Assembly (NCBI GenBank): GCA_937894055.1
Contig: CALDHQ010000416.1
Coordinates: 1-10,306 of the forward strand
From: an uncultured Polymorphobacter sp.
Lineage (GTDB): Bacteria; Pseudomonadota; Alphaproteobacteria; Sphingomonadales; Sphingomonadaceae
Length of the DNA stretch: 10,306 nucleotides
Direction: 5' to 3'
The position numbers were made by a program, and so were the translations under genes. Under the pieces are notes generated by a model. It was given only the letters and a program-made list of their open reading frames with translations. It made no database searches and had not been told where the DNA came from. Positions 1 through 5,934 of the stretch are shown one piece after another (the stretch's first letter is position 1; each line of letters starts with the position of its first letter).

Positions 1-92
1 CGGCGGGCGAGATCGACATCCTGGTGGCCACCCAGGCGGCGGCCAAGGGCCATGACTTTCCCAACCTGACCCTGGTCGGCATCGTCGACGCG
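1..92 (+). pseudogene. priA: PriA primosomal helicase fragment
   Basis: Read from base 3, the sequence gives a block with the order DILVATQ, then [17 protein letters not shown]. This matches the helicase motif region of PriA, the 3'-5' DNA helicase that restarts stalled replication forks; the usual family wording is 'DILIGTQ..AKGHHFP..TLV..VDAD'. After the VDA the match stops abruptly: the expected stretch leading to the AGRAGR motif is absent and an unrelated sequence follows in the same frame. Only about 30 residues of a protein that normally exceeds 650 are present. The 5' side is cut by the window edge, so more of priA could lie to the left. It belongs to the mosaic left end. Confidence 0.7.
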
Positions 93-200
93 ATCACCGG
101 TCGCGACATCATGAAGGACAAGGACCGCGCGCTCGGCGACGTGCTCGACGCCTACTCCTCGCACGACTACAACATCAAAGGCTACGCGGGGTGGGAGGGC
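93..200 (+). other. Unrecognised coding-like piece, in frame with the PriA fragment
   Basis: The reading frame continues from the PriA fragment for about 36 residues, including [19 protein letters not shown] and [13 protein letters not shown]. The codon choice looks coding and the composition looks like a soluble enzyme, but I do not recognise the family and it is not the continuation of PriA. The end is approximate: after about base 200 the frame drifts into low-information sequence that lies antisense to the next piece and closes with a TAG at 312-314. It is probably another short slice in the mosaic. Confidence 0.35.
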
Positions 201-286
201 ATGTTTGCGAGCGCGACGGCCATCACGGGGCCGATCCGGTGGACGATCGCGCCGCCGGGATCGGGCGGCTCGCCCTCGACGGCCGC
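200..286 (-). other. Unassigned linker between mosaic pieces
   Basis: On the minus strand the frame stays open downstream of the transporter fragment and reads roughly [17 protein letters not shown], then [10 protein letters not shown]. This does not look like the missing third or fourth helix of a small multidrug resistance protein, and I cannot assign it to a family. It may be a further short fragment or simply an open antisense frame in GC-rich DNA. The borders are estimates. Confidence 0.25.
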
Positions 287-451
287 GGTGATCGCCTCGC
301 CGAAGAGGAAGTAGGCGAGCACGGCGTTGACGACGTAGCCGATCGACAGCATCGGGTAGGCGATCGAGACGGGAACCCTTGAGAGTGCCATGATCCAGAC
401 CACCAGGCTGACGGCGTAGCAGGCCATGCCGCCCATGATGAAGGGCTGCAA
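287..451 (-). pseudogene. Small multidrug resistance / ArnE-EamA-like transporter fragment
   Basis: About 55 residues on the minus strand read as two hydrophobic helices: [20 protein letters not shown], then [20 protein letters not shown] and LFGEAIT. The wording 'ALSRV.VS.AYPMLS.GYVVNA..A...FGE' is characteristic of the DMT superfamily proteins related to ArnE/ArnF and EmrE, which move small substrates or lipid-linked sugars across the inner membrane. A complete protein has four helices and about 110 residues, so roughly half is present. It is joined in frame to an MFS slice upstream (higher coordinates) and to unassigned sequence downstream. It is not functional as it stands. Confidence 0.65.
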
Positions 452-538
452 GGCGATCTTCATGCCCACCGGGTAGATGCCGGCCAGGAAGAAACCGGTC
501 GCCACACGCCAGGCCAGCATGGCCGACATCGAGCCCGC
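452..538 (-). pseudogene. MFS transporter fragment
   Basis: About 29 residues on the minus strand include [20 protein letters not shown], which matches the '[17 protein letters not shown]' stretch of a group of major facilitator superfamily transporters, around the fourth transmembrane helix. These proteins have 12 helices and about 400 residues; only this slice is present. It sits in frame between the SelO N-terminus and the SMR fragment, a combination that makes no sense as a natural domain architecture. Family recognition rests on one short motif. Confidence 0.55.
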
Positions 539-637
539 GCTCCAGGCGGCGCCCAACACCTGCCGGCGTCGATTCGACCGGTCGGGGTCTCCGGGGAGCT
601 CGGTGACGAAGCGATTGTCGAAGCGGAGATTCTGCAC
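539..637 (-). pseudogene. selO: SelO (YdiU) protein adenylyltransferase N-terminal fragment
   Basis: Starting at a possible GTG codon at 637-635, the minus strand reads [19 protein letters not shown], then [11 protein letters not shown]. This is the conserved N-terminus of SelO/YdiU pseudokinases ('LRFDNRF.RELP.DP...N..RQV.GA.YS'), which transfer AMP to protein hydroxyl groups and act in redox stress. The match ends at the tryptophan-serine pair, where SelO normally continues with the 'V.P.P...P.L...S' region; an MFS slice follows instead. About 33 of a usual 480 to 550 residues are present, and the nucleotide-binding core is missing. Confidence 0.65.
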
Positions 638-665
638 CCATGTAAGATAGGGAAACGCGCCCGCC

Positions 666-694
666 GCGGGCACTCCGGATGCGGGCACTCCGGA
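666..694. repeat. Two-copy 15-bp tandem repeat
   Basis: The 14-base unit GCGGGCACTCCGGA occurs at 666-679 and again at 681-694, giving a 15-base period. Each copy contains the palindrome TCCGGA. It lies in the non-coding gap between the SelO start (minus strand) and the MsrB start (plus strand), within the mosaic region. Two copies are too few to infer a function. Confidence 0.7.
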
Positions 695-720
695 GGTGGG
701 TTCTGTGTATATCCTCTACT

Positions 721-945
721 ATGTCAGACTTCAAAAAGCCTCCTGTTGACGAACTGGCTCGGACGCTCACGCGCGAGCAGTTCACGGTCACCCAGCAGTC
801 GGGAACCGAGCCGCCATTCCGCAATGAATTCTGGGATCACCACGAAGACGGCATCTACGTCGACATCGTGAGTGGTGAGCCGCTGTTTTCGTCGCTCGAC
901 AAATTCGACTCCGGCTGCGGCTGGCCGAGCTTCACGAAGCCGGTG
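721..945 (+). pseudogene. msrB: MsrB methionine-R-sulfoxide reductase, N-terminal half
   Basis: From the ATG at 721 the protein reads as MsrB, which reduces the R-epimer of methionine sulfoxide in oxidised proteins. Visible blocks are [20 protein letters not shown] (residues 16-35), [20 protein letters not shown] (44-63) and [12 protein letters not shown] (64-75). The match breaks off after TKPV. The zinc-binding cysteines further on, the HxGHVF stretch and the catalytic RYCxN motif are all missing, so no activity is expected. The frame continues without a stop into a GtrA-like membrane segment. The base composition appears less GC-rich than the coherent part of the window, fitting a different source. 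The usual length is about 130 to 150 residues. Confidence 0.85.
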
Positions 946-1131
946 GCGCCGCAGGTGCTGGGGTTCATCGTGGTCAATTTGCTGTGTGCGGCGCTGTTCG
1001 GGCGCGCGGTGGTGCTGCTTGACATGTGGCTGCCCTTGCCTTTGGCTACGGTCGGCGCGACGATGCTGGTCATTCCGGTGAGCTTCATTCTGTACCGCTG
1101 GTTCGTGTTCCGCAGCAAAGGCAAGGCTTGA
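946..1131 (+). pseudogene. gtrA: GtrA-like membrane protein, C-terminal half
   Basis: About 61 residues form two hydrophobic helices ([13 protein letters not shown] through WLPLPL, then [20 protein letters not shown]) and end in VFRSKGKA. The closing pattern 'SF.L.R.WVF' is typical of the GtrA family, small four-helix proteins proposed to flip polyprenyl-phosphate-linked sugars across the inner membrane. The N-terminal two helices are absent because the frame comes out of MsrB at about 945. The TGA is followed after two bases by the ATG of the gtrB-like gene, which is the normal gtrA-gtrB arrangement and supports the assignment. The true gene is probably intact in the organism and cut here by a chimeric join. 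Confidence 0.6.
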
Positions 1132-1133
1132 CG

Positions 1134-2108
1134 ATGACCGCCGGCACCGCGCAGCGCCCCGAACTGACCATTTTGGTGCCGGTGTACAATGAACAGGACA
1201 GCATCGCGCCGTTCGTCGCGGCACTGACGCCGGTGCTCGACGGCATCACGCGCGACTGGGAAATCCTGTTCGTCAACGACGGCAGCCGCGACGCCACCAT
1301 CGCTCAAATCCGCGCCGCGCATGGCCGCGACCCGCGCATCGTCGCGATCGATTTCTCGCGCAACTTCGGCAAGGAAAGCGCGCTCAGCGCCGGGCTCGAC
1401 CATGCGCGGGGCAAGGCGGTCATCCCGATGGATGTCGATCTGCAGGACCCGCCCGACGTCATTCCCGAAATGGTCGCGCGCTGGCGCGAGGGCGCCGAAG
1501 TCGTGCTGGCGCGCCGCGAAAACCGCGACAGCGACACGCGCCTCAAGCGCGTCACCGCGAACATGTTCTACGCGATGCTGGCGCGGCTCGGTGATACGCC
1601 GATCCCGCGCAATGTTGGCGATTTCCGGCTGATCGACGCGCGCGTCGTCGAGGCGCTGCGCAGCTACGGCGAGCGCGAGCGCTTCATGAAGGGCATTTTC
1701 GCGCACGTCGGGTTCAAGACCGCGACGGTGAACTATGTGCGGCCGCGGCGCGCGCACGGCGAGACCAAGTTCCGCCCGGTGCAGCTGTATAATCTGGCGC
1801 TCGACGGCATCGTGTCGTTTTCGACCTTCCCGCTCAAAATCTGGACCTATCTCGGCTTTGCCGGGGCGTTTCTGGCGTTCGCCTACACCGCGTTCATCGT
1901 CGGCCGCACGCTGGTCAGCGGCGTCGATGTGCCGGGCTATGCGTCGCTGATGGTGGTCGTACTGATGTTCAACAGCATCATCCTGATCGGCATGGGCGTG
2001 CAGGGCGAATATATCGCGCGCATCTTTGCCGAGGTGAAGGCGCGGCCGCTGTATCTGGTGCGCGAACGCATCGGCGACGCCGGTACCGAGACAGAGCGTC
2101 GCGACTGA
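1134..2108 (+). CDS. GtrB/DPM1-like polyprenyl-phosphate glycosyltransferase (GT2)
   Basis: A 324-residue family 2 glycosyltransferase that should move a sugar from a nucleotide donor to undecaprenyl phosphate on the cytoplasmic face of the inner membrane. The GT-A fold motifs are in order: ILVPVYNEQDS (13-23), the nucleotide-binding VNDGSRD (47-53), metal-binding MDVDLQDPP (99-107), VGDFRLID (161-168) and the RAHGETKF stretch (206-213). Two C-terminal helices (about 236-258 and 270-292) anchor it, as in GtrB and the ArnC/DPM1-like proteins. The start ATG lies two bases after the gtrA stop and is preceded by a purine-rich AAAGGCAAGG, so translation is probably coupled. With GtrA it would supply glycosyl groups for O-antigen or another surface polymer. 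The sugar cannot be read from the sequence. Confidence 0.9.
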   Translation: MTAGTAQRPELTILVPVYNEQDSIAPFVAALTPVLDGITRDWEILFVNDGSRDATIAQIRAAHGRDPRIVAIDFSRNFGKESALSAGLDHARGKAVIPMDVDLQDPPDVIPEMVARWREGAEVVLARRENRDSDTRLKRVTANMFYAMLARLGDTPIPRNVGDFRLIDARVVEALRSYGERERFMKGIFAHVGFKTATVNYVRPRRAHGETKFRPVQLYNLALDGIVSFSTFPLKIWTYLGFAGAFLAFAYTAFIVGRTLVSGVDVPGYASLMVVVLMFNSIILIGMGVQGEYIARIFAEVKARPLYLVRERIGDAGTETERRD

Positions 2109-2153
2109 CCGCTACCGCTTGCAAAAACCGCCGCACCGCAGCAAAGACACGCC

Positions 2154-3650
2154 ATGACCTACACCGATGATGGAAGCCACAGCAGCTACCGCGTGCACGG
2201 CGCGACCGGCGATTTCGAAATCGTCGTCGGGCTCGAAGTCCATGCCCAGGTAACTGCCAATTCGAAACTGTTTTCAGGCGCCGCCGCGAGCTTCGGCGCC
2301 GAGCCCAACGCGCAGGTCAGCCTCGTCGATGCGGCGATGCCGGGCATGCTGCCCGTGCTCAACGGCGAGTGCGTGCGGCAGGCGGTACGGACGGGCCTTG
2401 CGCTCGGTGCCGAAATCCACCGCTGGTCGCGTTTCGACCGCAAGAACTACTTCTACGCCGATCTGCCGCAGGGCTATCAGATCAGCCAGCTCTACCACCC
2501 GATCGTCGGTGAAGGCACGCTCGCCATCGAACCCGAAGGTGAGGCCCCCAAGCGCGTCGGCATCGAGCGCATCCACCTCGAACAGGACGCCGGCAAGTCG
2601 ATCCACGACCAGTCGCCGACGATGAGCTACGTCGATCTGAACCGCTCGGGCTGCGCGCTGATGGAAATCGTCTCGAAGCCCGACCTGCGCTCGCCCGCCG
2701 AGGCCGGGGCGTACGTCAAGAAGCTGCGCTCGCTGCTGCGCTATGTCGGCAGCTGCGACGGCAACATGGAAGAAGGCTCGATGCGCGCCGACGTCAACGT
2801 GTCGGTGCGCCGGCCGGGCGAAGGCTTTGGCACGCGCGCCGAAATCAAGAACGTCAACTCGGTACGCTTCGTCATGGCGGCGATCGAATATGAAGCGCGG
2901 CGCCAGGTCGATATCATCGAATCGGGCGGCGAAGTCGTCCAGGAAACCCGGCTGTTCGACCCCGACAAGGGCGAGACTCGGTCGATGCGCTCGAAGGAAG
3001 ACGCGCACGACTATCGCTACTTCCCCGACCCCGACCTGCTGCCCGTCGAACTGACCGAGGCTTTCATCGCCGAGTGCCTCGAAAGCCTGCCCGAACTGCC
3101 CGATGCCAAGCGCGCGCGCTTCGTCGGCGAACTGGGCCTGAGCGACTATAACGCCGACGTGCTGACCGCCGAAAAGGAGCCGGCGAACTATTTCGAGGCG
3201 CTGGTTGCCGCCACCGGCAAACCCGCCGCCGAAATCGGCCGCGCCGCATCGAACTTCGTCACGTCGGACCTGTTCGGCGCGCTCAAGAAGCTCGGCCGCG
3301 ATATCGGCGATTCACCAGTCTCGCCCGCCGCTGCCGCCGAACTGCTGGTGCTCACCGCCGACGGCACGCTGTCGGGGCCGCTCGCCAAGCAGGTCTTTGA
3401 AATCATGCTCGAAACCGGCGACCCGGCGGGCAAGATTGTCGAGGAACGCGGCCTCAAGCAGGTCACCGACACCGGCGCCATCGAAACCGCCATCGCCGAA
3501 ATCCTCGCGGCCAACCCCGACAAGGTCGCCGATTTCAAGGGCGGCAAGGACAAGCTCTTCGGCTTCTTCGTCGGCCAGACGATGCGCGCGATGGGCGGCA
3601 AGGCCAATCCGGCGGTCGTCAACGAGCTGTTGATCAAGGCACTGGGCTGA
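2154..3650 (+). CDS. gatB: Asp/Glu-tRNA(Asn/Gln) amidotransferase subunit B
   Basis: A 498-residue GatB, full length for the family. In the GatCAB complex it binds the misacylated tRNA and activates the glutamate or aspartate with ATP so that ammonia from GatA can convert Glu-tRNAGln or Asp-tRNAAsn. Visible signatures are the N-terminal GLEVHAQV (E28 and H30, at the metal/phosphorylation site), [46 protein letters not shown] and [13 protein letters not shown]. The last 150 or so residues form the helical YqeY-like tail domain that contacts the tRNA. The gene follows gtrB after 45 bases with only a weak purine-rich SD (GCAAAGA), so it may be read through from gtrAB. The gatC and gatA genes, often just upstream, are not in the window. 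The first 14 residues are variable and the start could be slightly later. Confidence 0.97.
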   Translation: MTYTDDGSHSSYRVHGATGDFEIVVGLEVHAQVTANSKLFSGAAASFGAEPNAQVSLVDAAMPGMLPVLNGECVRQAVRTGLALGAEIHRWSRFDRKNYFYADLPQGYQISQLYHPIVGEGTLAIEPEGEAPKRVGIERIHLEQDAGKSIHDQSPTMSYVDLNRSGCALMEIVSKPDLRSPAEAGAYVKKLRSLLRYVGSCDGNMEEGSMRADVNVSVRRPGEGFGTRAEIKNVNSVRFVMAAIEYEARRQVDIIESGGEVVQETRLFDPDKGETRSMRSKEDAHDYRYFPDPDLLPVELTEAFIAECLESLPELPDAKRARFVGELGLSDYNADVLTAEKEPANYFEALVAATGKPAAEIGRAASNFVTSDLFGALKKLGRDIGDSPVSPAAAAELLVLTADGTLSGPLAKQVFEIMLETGDPAGKIVEERGLKQVTDTGAIETAIAEILAANPDKVADFKGGKDKLFGFFVGQTMRAMGGKANPAVVNELLIKALG

Positions 3651-3664
3651 CCGGTCGAACCGGT
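3650..3664. terminator. Weak hairpin right after the gatB stop
   Basis: ACCGGT at 3650-3655 is repeated at 3659-3664 with a three-base CGA loop. Because ACCGGT is itself a palindrome, the pair can fold as a 6-bp stem. It begins on the last base of the gatB stop codon. No run of T follows, so intrinsic termination is doubtful; it may act as a 3' mRNA end stabiliser or be chance. Confidence 0.25.
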
Positions 3665-3915
3665 TGGCATGCCCGACCGCACGGTGCTCCGGCGTTGGTG
3701 CGTGCCGGCCGCGTATTTACATTTTCAATGCAACATGTCAGTTGCACACGCGCTGAGGGGGTGGGGCTTGCTCCCAAAGCATTCGGCAACGCCTGCCCTG
3801 AAACGCATGGTCCGGTAACGCGGCCAAGCTGACAGGCAGGATAGTCAATCACCGGGCGCAAACAAGAGCGCTCATCGAGAGGGGTCGTCTCGCAAGCCTG
3901 TCGCTGCAGCCGCAT
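3665..3915. other. Intergenic region upstream of the acyltransferase gene
   Basis: I see no gene here. It opens with a locally AT-rich patch (about 3712-3735), unusual for this window, that includes TTTACA at 3716-3721, a fair -35-like hexamer; no convincing -10 box is spaced correctly from it. A 6-bp inverted repeat TGCAAC/GTTGCA (3729-3734 and 3741-3746, loop ATGTCA) lies just downstream and could be a small operator or hairpin. This is the most likely place for the promoter of the acyltransferase gene, but the evidence is suggestive only. Confidence 0.3.
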
Positions 3916-5139
3916 ATGCGGCCAATGCCGTCGGGCTGCCAGCGCAACAAATTCAAGCCATTGCCCGATCAACAATCCCGTAGCGCCGCGTCGCCGGCGT
4001 CAAAAAGAGTGCCCGGCCCCGTGTCGCGCGGCATCGCGGTGGCGCGAGTCATCTGCATCTTCTGCGTCATGTTCGTGCACGCCTGGCCATCGAGCCACGG
4101 CGCCGACCTGACCGGTGTCGTCAGCCCGGCGTTCCAGCTCGTTTTCAAGCTGATGGTCGATGTGCTCGGCCGCTCGTCGGTGCCGCTGCTCAGCATCGTT
4201 TCGGGCTATCTGCTGGCGAGCGGCGGCAGCCAACGTTGGGGCCATCTCATCAGCCACCGCGTCCGTACGCTGCTGGTGCCGCTGCTGCTGTGGAACCTCG
4301 TTATGGTGGCGGTGCTGGTTGGCGGGCGCAGCTTTGACCCGACGCCGTGGCCGATCCCGCGCGACGCCGCGGACTGGGCCAATATGCTGCTGGCGCTGCA
4401 GCAACCGTCGGTCAATGTGCCGGTAGCGTTCCTGCGCGACCTGTTCGTCTGCATCATGTTTTCGCCGTTGCTGATGGTGCTGCTTCTGCGCGGCCGGGCG
4501 CTGACGCTGCTGGTGCTCGCGGCGCTGGCGGCGAATGTCGTGCTCGACCTGACCGGCGTACTGTTGATCCGGCCGATGATCCTGCTGTTCTTTGGCTGCG
4601 GCATCGCGCTGCGCGTCCACCGCATCGACGTCGGCCACGCGATCATCCGGCCCTGGGCGATTGTGATGGCGCTGGTGCTGACCGCCGCGACCGCATGGGG
4701 ACCTGCGGCGCTGACGACGTCCAGCGCGACCGCGTCGATCGAGGTGGCGACCATGGTGGTGCGGCGTTTCGCCGTGGCGTATCTGTTCTGGTGCGCGGCG
4801 CTGGCGCTCGCCGACACGCGCTTCGGCCCGCGACTGCGCGCCATCGAGCCGTTCATTTTCCTGGTGTTCTGCAGCCATGCAATCATCTTCGCGCTGCTCA
4901 GCCCGATCGGCCGCACGCTGGTCGGAGATATCGGCAACCCGCTGTATCCGTTGTATTTCTTTGCACAGCCAGTGCTGGCACTGGGCATCGGCATCGTCGG
5001 TGCGACGCTGCTGGCACGCACCGCGCCGACGCTCGCGGCATGGTTCAACGCCGGGCGCCTGCCGCCGCGCCGCCTGCCGTGGCAGCACACCCCCGTGACA
5101 AGTCCGGCGCTCCGCGACCACAAAGACCGCCACGCCTAG
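3916..5139 (+). CDS. Acyltransferase-3 family membrane O-acyltransferase
   Basis: A strongly hydrophobic protein of up to 407 residues with about ten transmembrane helices, matching the acyltransferase-3 family (OafA and related proteins) that moves acetyl or other acyl groups onto surface sugars or lipids. The key signature is seen: R44 and H55 are separated by exactly ten residues in the first helix (SRGIAVARVICIFCVMFVHA), the family's R-X10-H motif. SGYLLASGG (about 196-205 bp into the helix 2 region, near base 4201) and RVRTLLVPLLLWN follow as usual. No clear SD precedes the ATG at 3916, and the first 35 residues are polar and unlike the family. GTG codons at 4009 or 4021, the latter after AAAAAGAG, would place the motif at the usual distance from the N-terminus, so the true start may be later. 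The substrate is unknown. Proximity to gtrAB suggests a surface glycan. Confidence 0.82.
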   Translation: MRPMPSGCQRNKFKPLPDQQSRSAASPASKRVPGPVSRGIAVARVICIFCVMFVHAWPSSHGADLTGVVSPAFQLVFKLMVDVLGRSSVPLLSIVSGYLLASGGSQRWGHLISHRVRTLLVPLLLWNLVMVAVLVGGRSFDPTPWPIPRDAADWANMLLALQQPSVNVPVAFLRDLFVCIMFSPLLMVLLLRGRALTLLVLAALAANVVLDLTGVLLIRPMILLFFGCGIALRVHRIDVGHAIIRPWAIVMALVLTAATAWGPAALTTSSATASIEVATMVVRRFAVAYLFWCAALALADTRFGPRLRAIEPFIFLVFCSHAIIFALLSPIGRTLVGDIGNPLYPLYFFAQPVLALGIGIVGATLLARTAPTLAAWFNAGRLPPRRLPWQHTPVTSPALRDHKDRHA

Positions 5140-5213
5140 ACGGCGCGACAGCTTGCCGCTTGCTTTGCGCTCGCGGCGCGCTAGTTTTCACCGTCAGCGC
5201 CAAGCGCGACACG

Positions 5214-5220
5214 GGGGGAG
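5214..5220 (+). promoter_or_regulatory. Probable ribosome binding site of the PlsC-like gene
   Basis: A GGGGGAG run ends 12 bases before the ATG at 5233. The spacing is longer than ideal, but it is the only purine-rich site near the start, and no alternative in-frame start fits it better. Confidence 0.45.
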
Positions 5221-5232
5221 CCGGCGCCGTCA

Positions 5233-5880
5233 ATGACCGAACAACAGGGTTGGCACGTCAATTTCGATACGAGCACCGCGCGCCCGGCCCCTTACCGCGG
5301 GCTGGCGTTCGAAATGTTCCGCTGGGTCTGCCTCGGCTACCTCAAACTGACCGGCTGGAAATGTTACGGCGACTGGCCGAACTATCCCAAGGCAGTGATG
5401 CTGGCGGCGCCGCACACGTCGAACTGGGACGCGGTCAACATGCTCGCGGTGGCGTTCTATTACCGCGTGGCGCTGCGCTGGATGGCCAAGCAAAGCCTGG
5501 TACGCTGGCCGTTCGGCGGGATTTTGCGTTGGGCTGGCTGCATCCCCATCGACCGCAGCAAACACAATGACATGGTCAGCTCGATGGTCGCGGCGTTCGC
5601 CGCCACCGATGCGATGATCCTGGCGATTGCGCCCGAAGGCACGCGCAGCCTCAACCCCGAATGGAAATCGGGCTTCTACCAGATCGCCCGGCTCGCCAAG
5701 GTGCCGATCGTGCTCACCGTCCCCGACTATCCGACGCGCACTTGCGTCGTCAGCGGCGCGCTGTTCCCCAGCGGCGACTATGAGGCCGACCTCGCATTGA
5801 TGAAACACCATTACCGCAATGCGCGTGGCAAGCATGTCGGGCAGTTTAGTATCGGAAGGGCCTCCGGCGGGCAGGCCTGA
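5233..5880 (+). CDS. PlsC-like lysophospholipid/glycerophosphate acyltransferase
   Basis: A 215-residue protein of the PlsC superfamily, which transfers acyl chains from acyl-CoA or acyl-ACP onto lysophosphatidic acid or a related acceptor at the inner membrane. The catalytic block is APHTSNWD (H61 and D66, the HX4D motif), followed by WPFGGILRWAGCIPIDR (92-108) and the acceptor-binding APEGTRS (133-139). This short, single-domain form is common in Alphaproteobacteria. The family-like sequence ends near GKHVGQFS (about residue 207). The last six residues, ASGGQA, and the TGA are encoded by the cloverleaf repeat at 5856-5934, so the repeat has supplied a new C-terminus. It lies 93 bases after the acyltransferase-3 gene on the same strand and could share its transcript. 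The exact acceptor cannot be told. Confidence 0.88.
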   Translation: MTEQQGWHVNFDTSTARPAPYRGLAFEMFRWVCLGYLKLTGWKCYGDWPNYPKAVMLAAPHTSNWDAVNMLAVAFYYRVALRWMAKQSLVRWPFGGILRWAGCIPIDRSKHNDMVSSMVAAFAATDAMILAIAPEGTRSLNPEWKSGFYQIARLAKVPIVLTVPDYPTRTCVVSGALFPSGDYEADLALMKHHYRNARGKHVGQFSIGRASGGQA

Positions 5881-5934
5881 GGCCTGCACCCGATTGTTGG
5901 GTGCAGGGGTCACCCCTGCCCGCCGGAGGCTCTT
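5856..5934. repeat. Cloverleaf REP-like palindrome between convergent genes
   Basis: A 79-base element folds on itself in four parts. The outer stem pairs 5856-5870 with 5920-5934 (15 bp, one G-T wobble). Inside are hairpin A (GCAGGCC-TGA-GGCCTGC, 5871-5887), hairpin B (GCACCC/GGGTGC, 5886-5891 and 5899-5904, loop GATTGTT) and hairpin C (GCAGGGG-TCA-CCCCTGC, 5903-5919); neighbouring hairpins share one or two bases. The two long arms are complementary except where A has CC..GG and C has GG..CC, so each arm keeps its own hairpin. The TGA of the PlsC-like gene forms loop A, and the TAA of the minus-strand gene (5935-5933) begins at the outer stem edge. With AAGG and CCTT-like flanks it probably ends transcription in both directions. 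It resembles the REP-type palindromes mobilised by RAYT transposases, but none is present here. Confidence 0.85.

Noticed and set aside
182..688. A single 168-residue membrane protein on the minus strand
   Set aside because: The frame is open, but it is composed of SelO, MFS and SMR slices that do not belong together, so I describe the pieces rather than one gene.
1026..1133. N-terminal extension of the gtrB-like gene into the gtrA region
   Set aside because: The extra residues overlap gtrA in another frame and are not part of the GT2 fold; the ATG at 1134 has a suitable upstream purine run.
855..1757. 300-codon minus-strand open frame opposite gtrB
   Set aside because: Antisense shadow of a strongly supported glycosyltransferase, with no recognisable domain.
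4000..5133. Long minus-strand open frames opposite the acyltransferase-3 gene
   Set aside because: They are extremely rich in Arg, Gln, His and Asp, as expected of antisense frames in GC-rich coding DNA, with no motif or SD.
4347..5570. 407-codon plus-strand open frame across the acyltransferase-3 and PlsC-like genes
   Set aside because: It is rich in Arg, Ala and Gly with no family motif and lies in a different frame from two clear genes: a GC-rich shadow.
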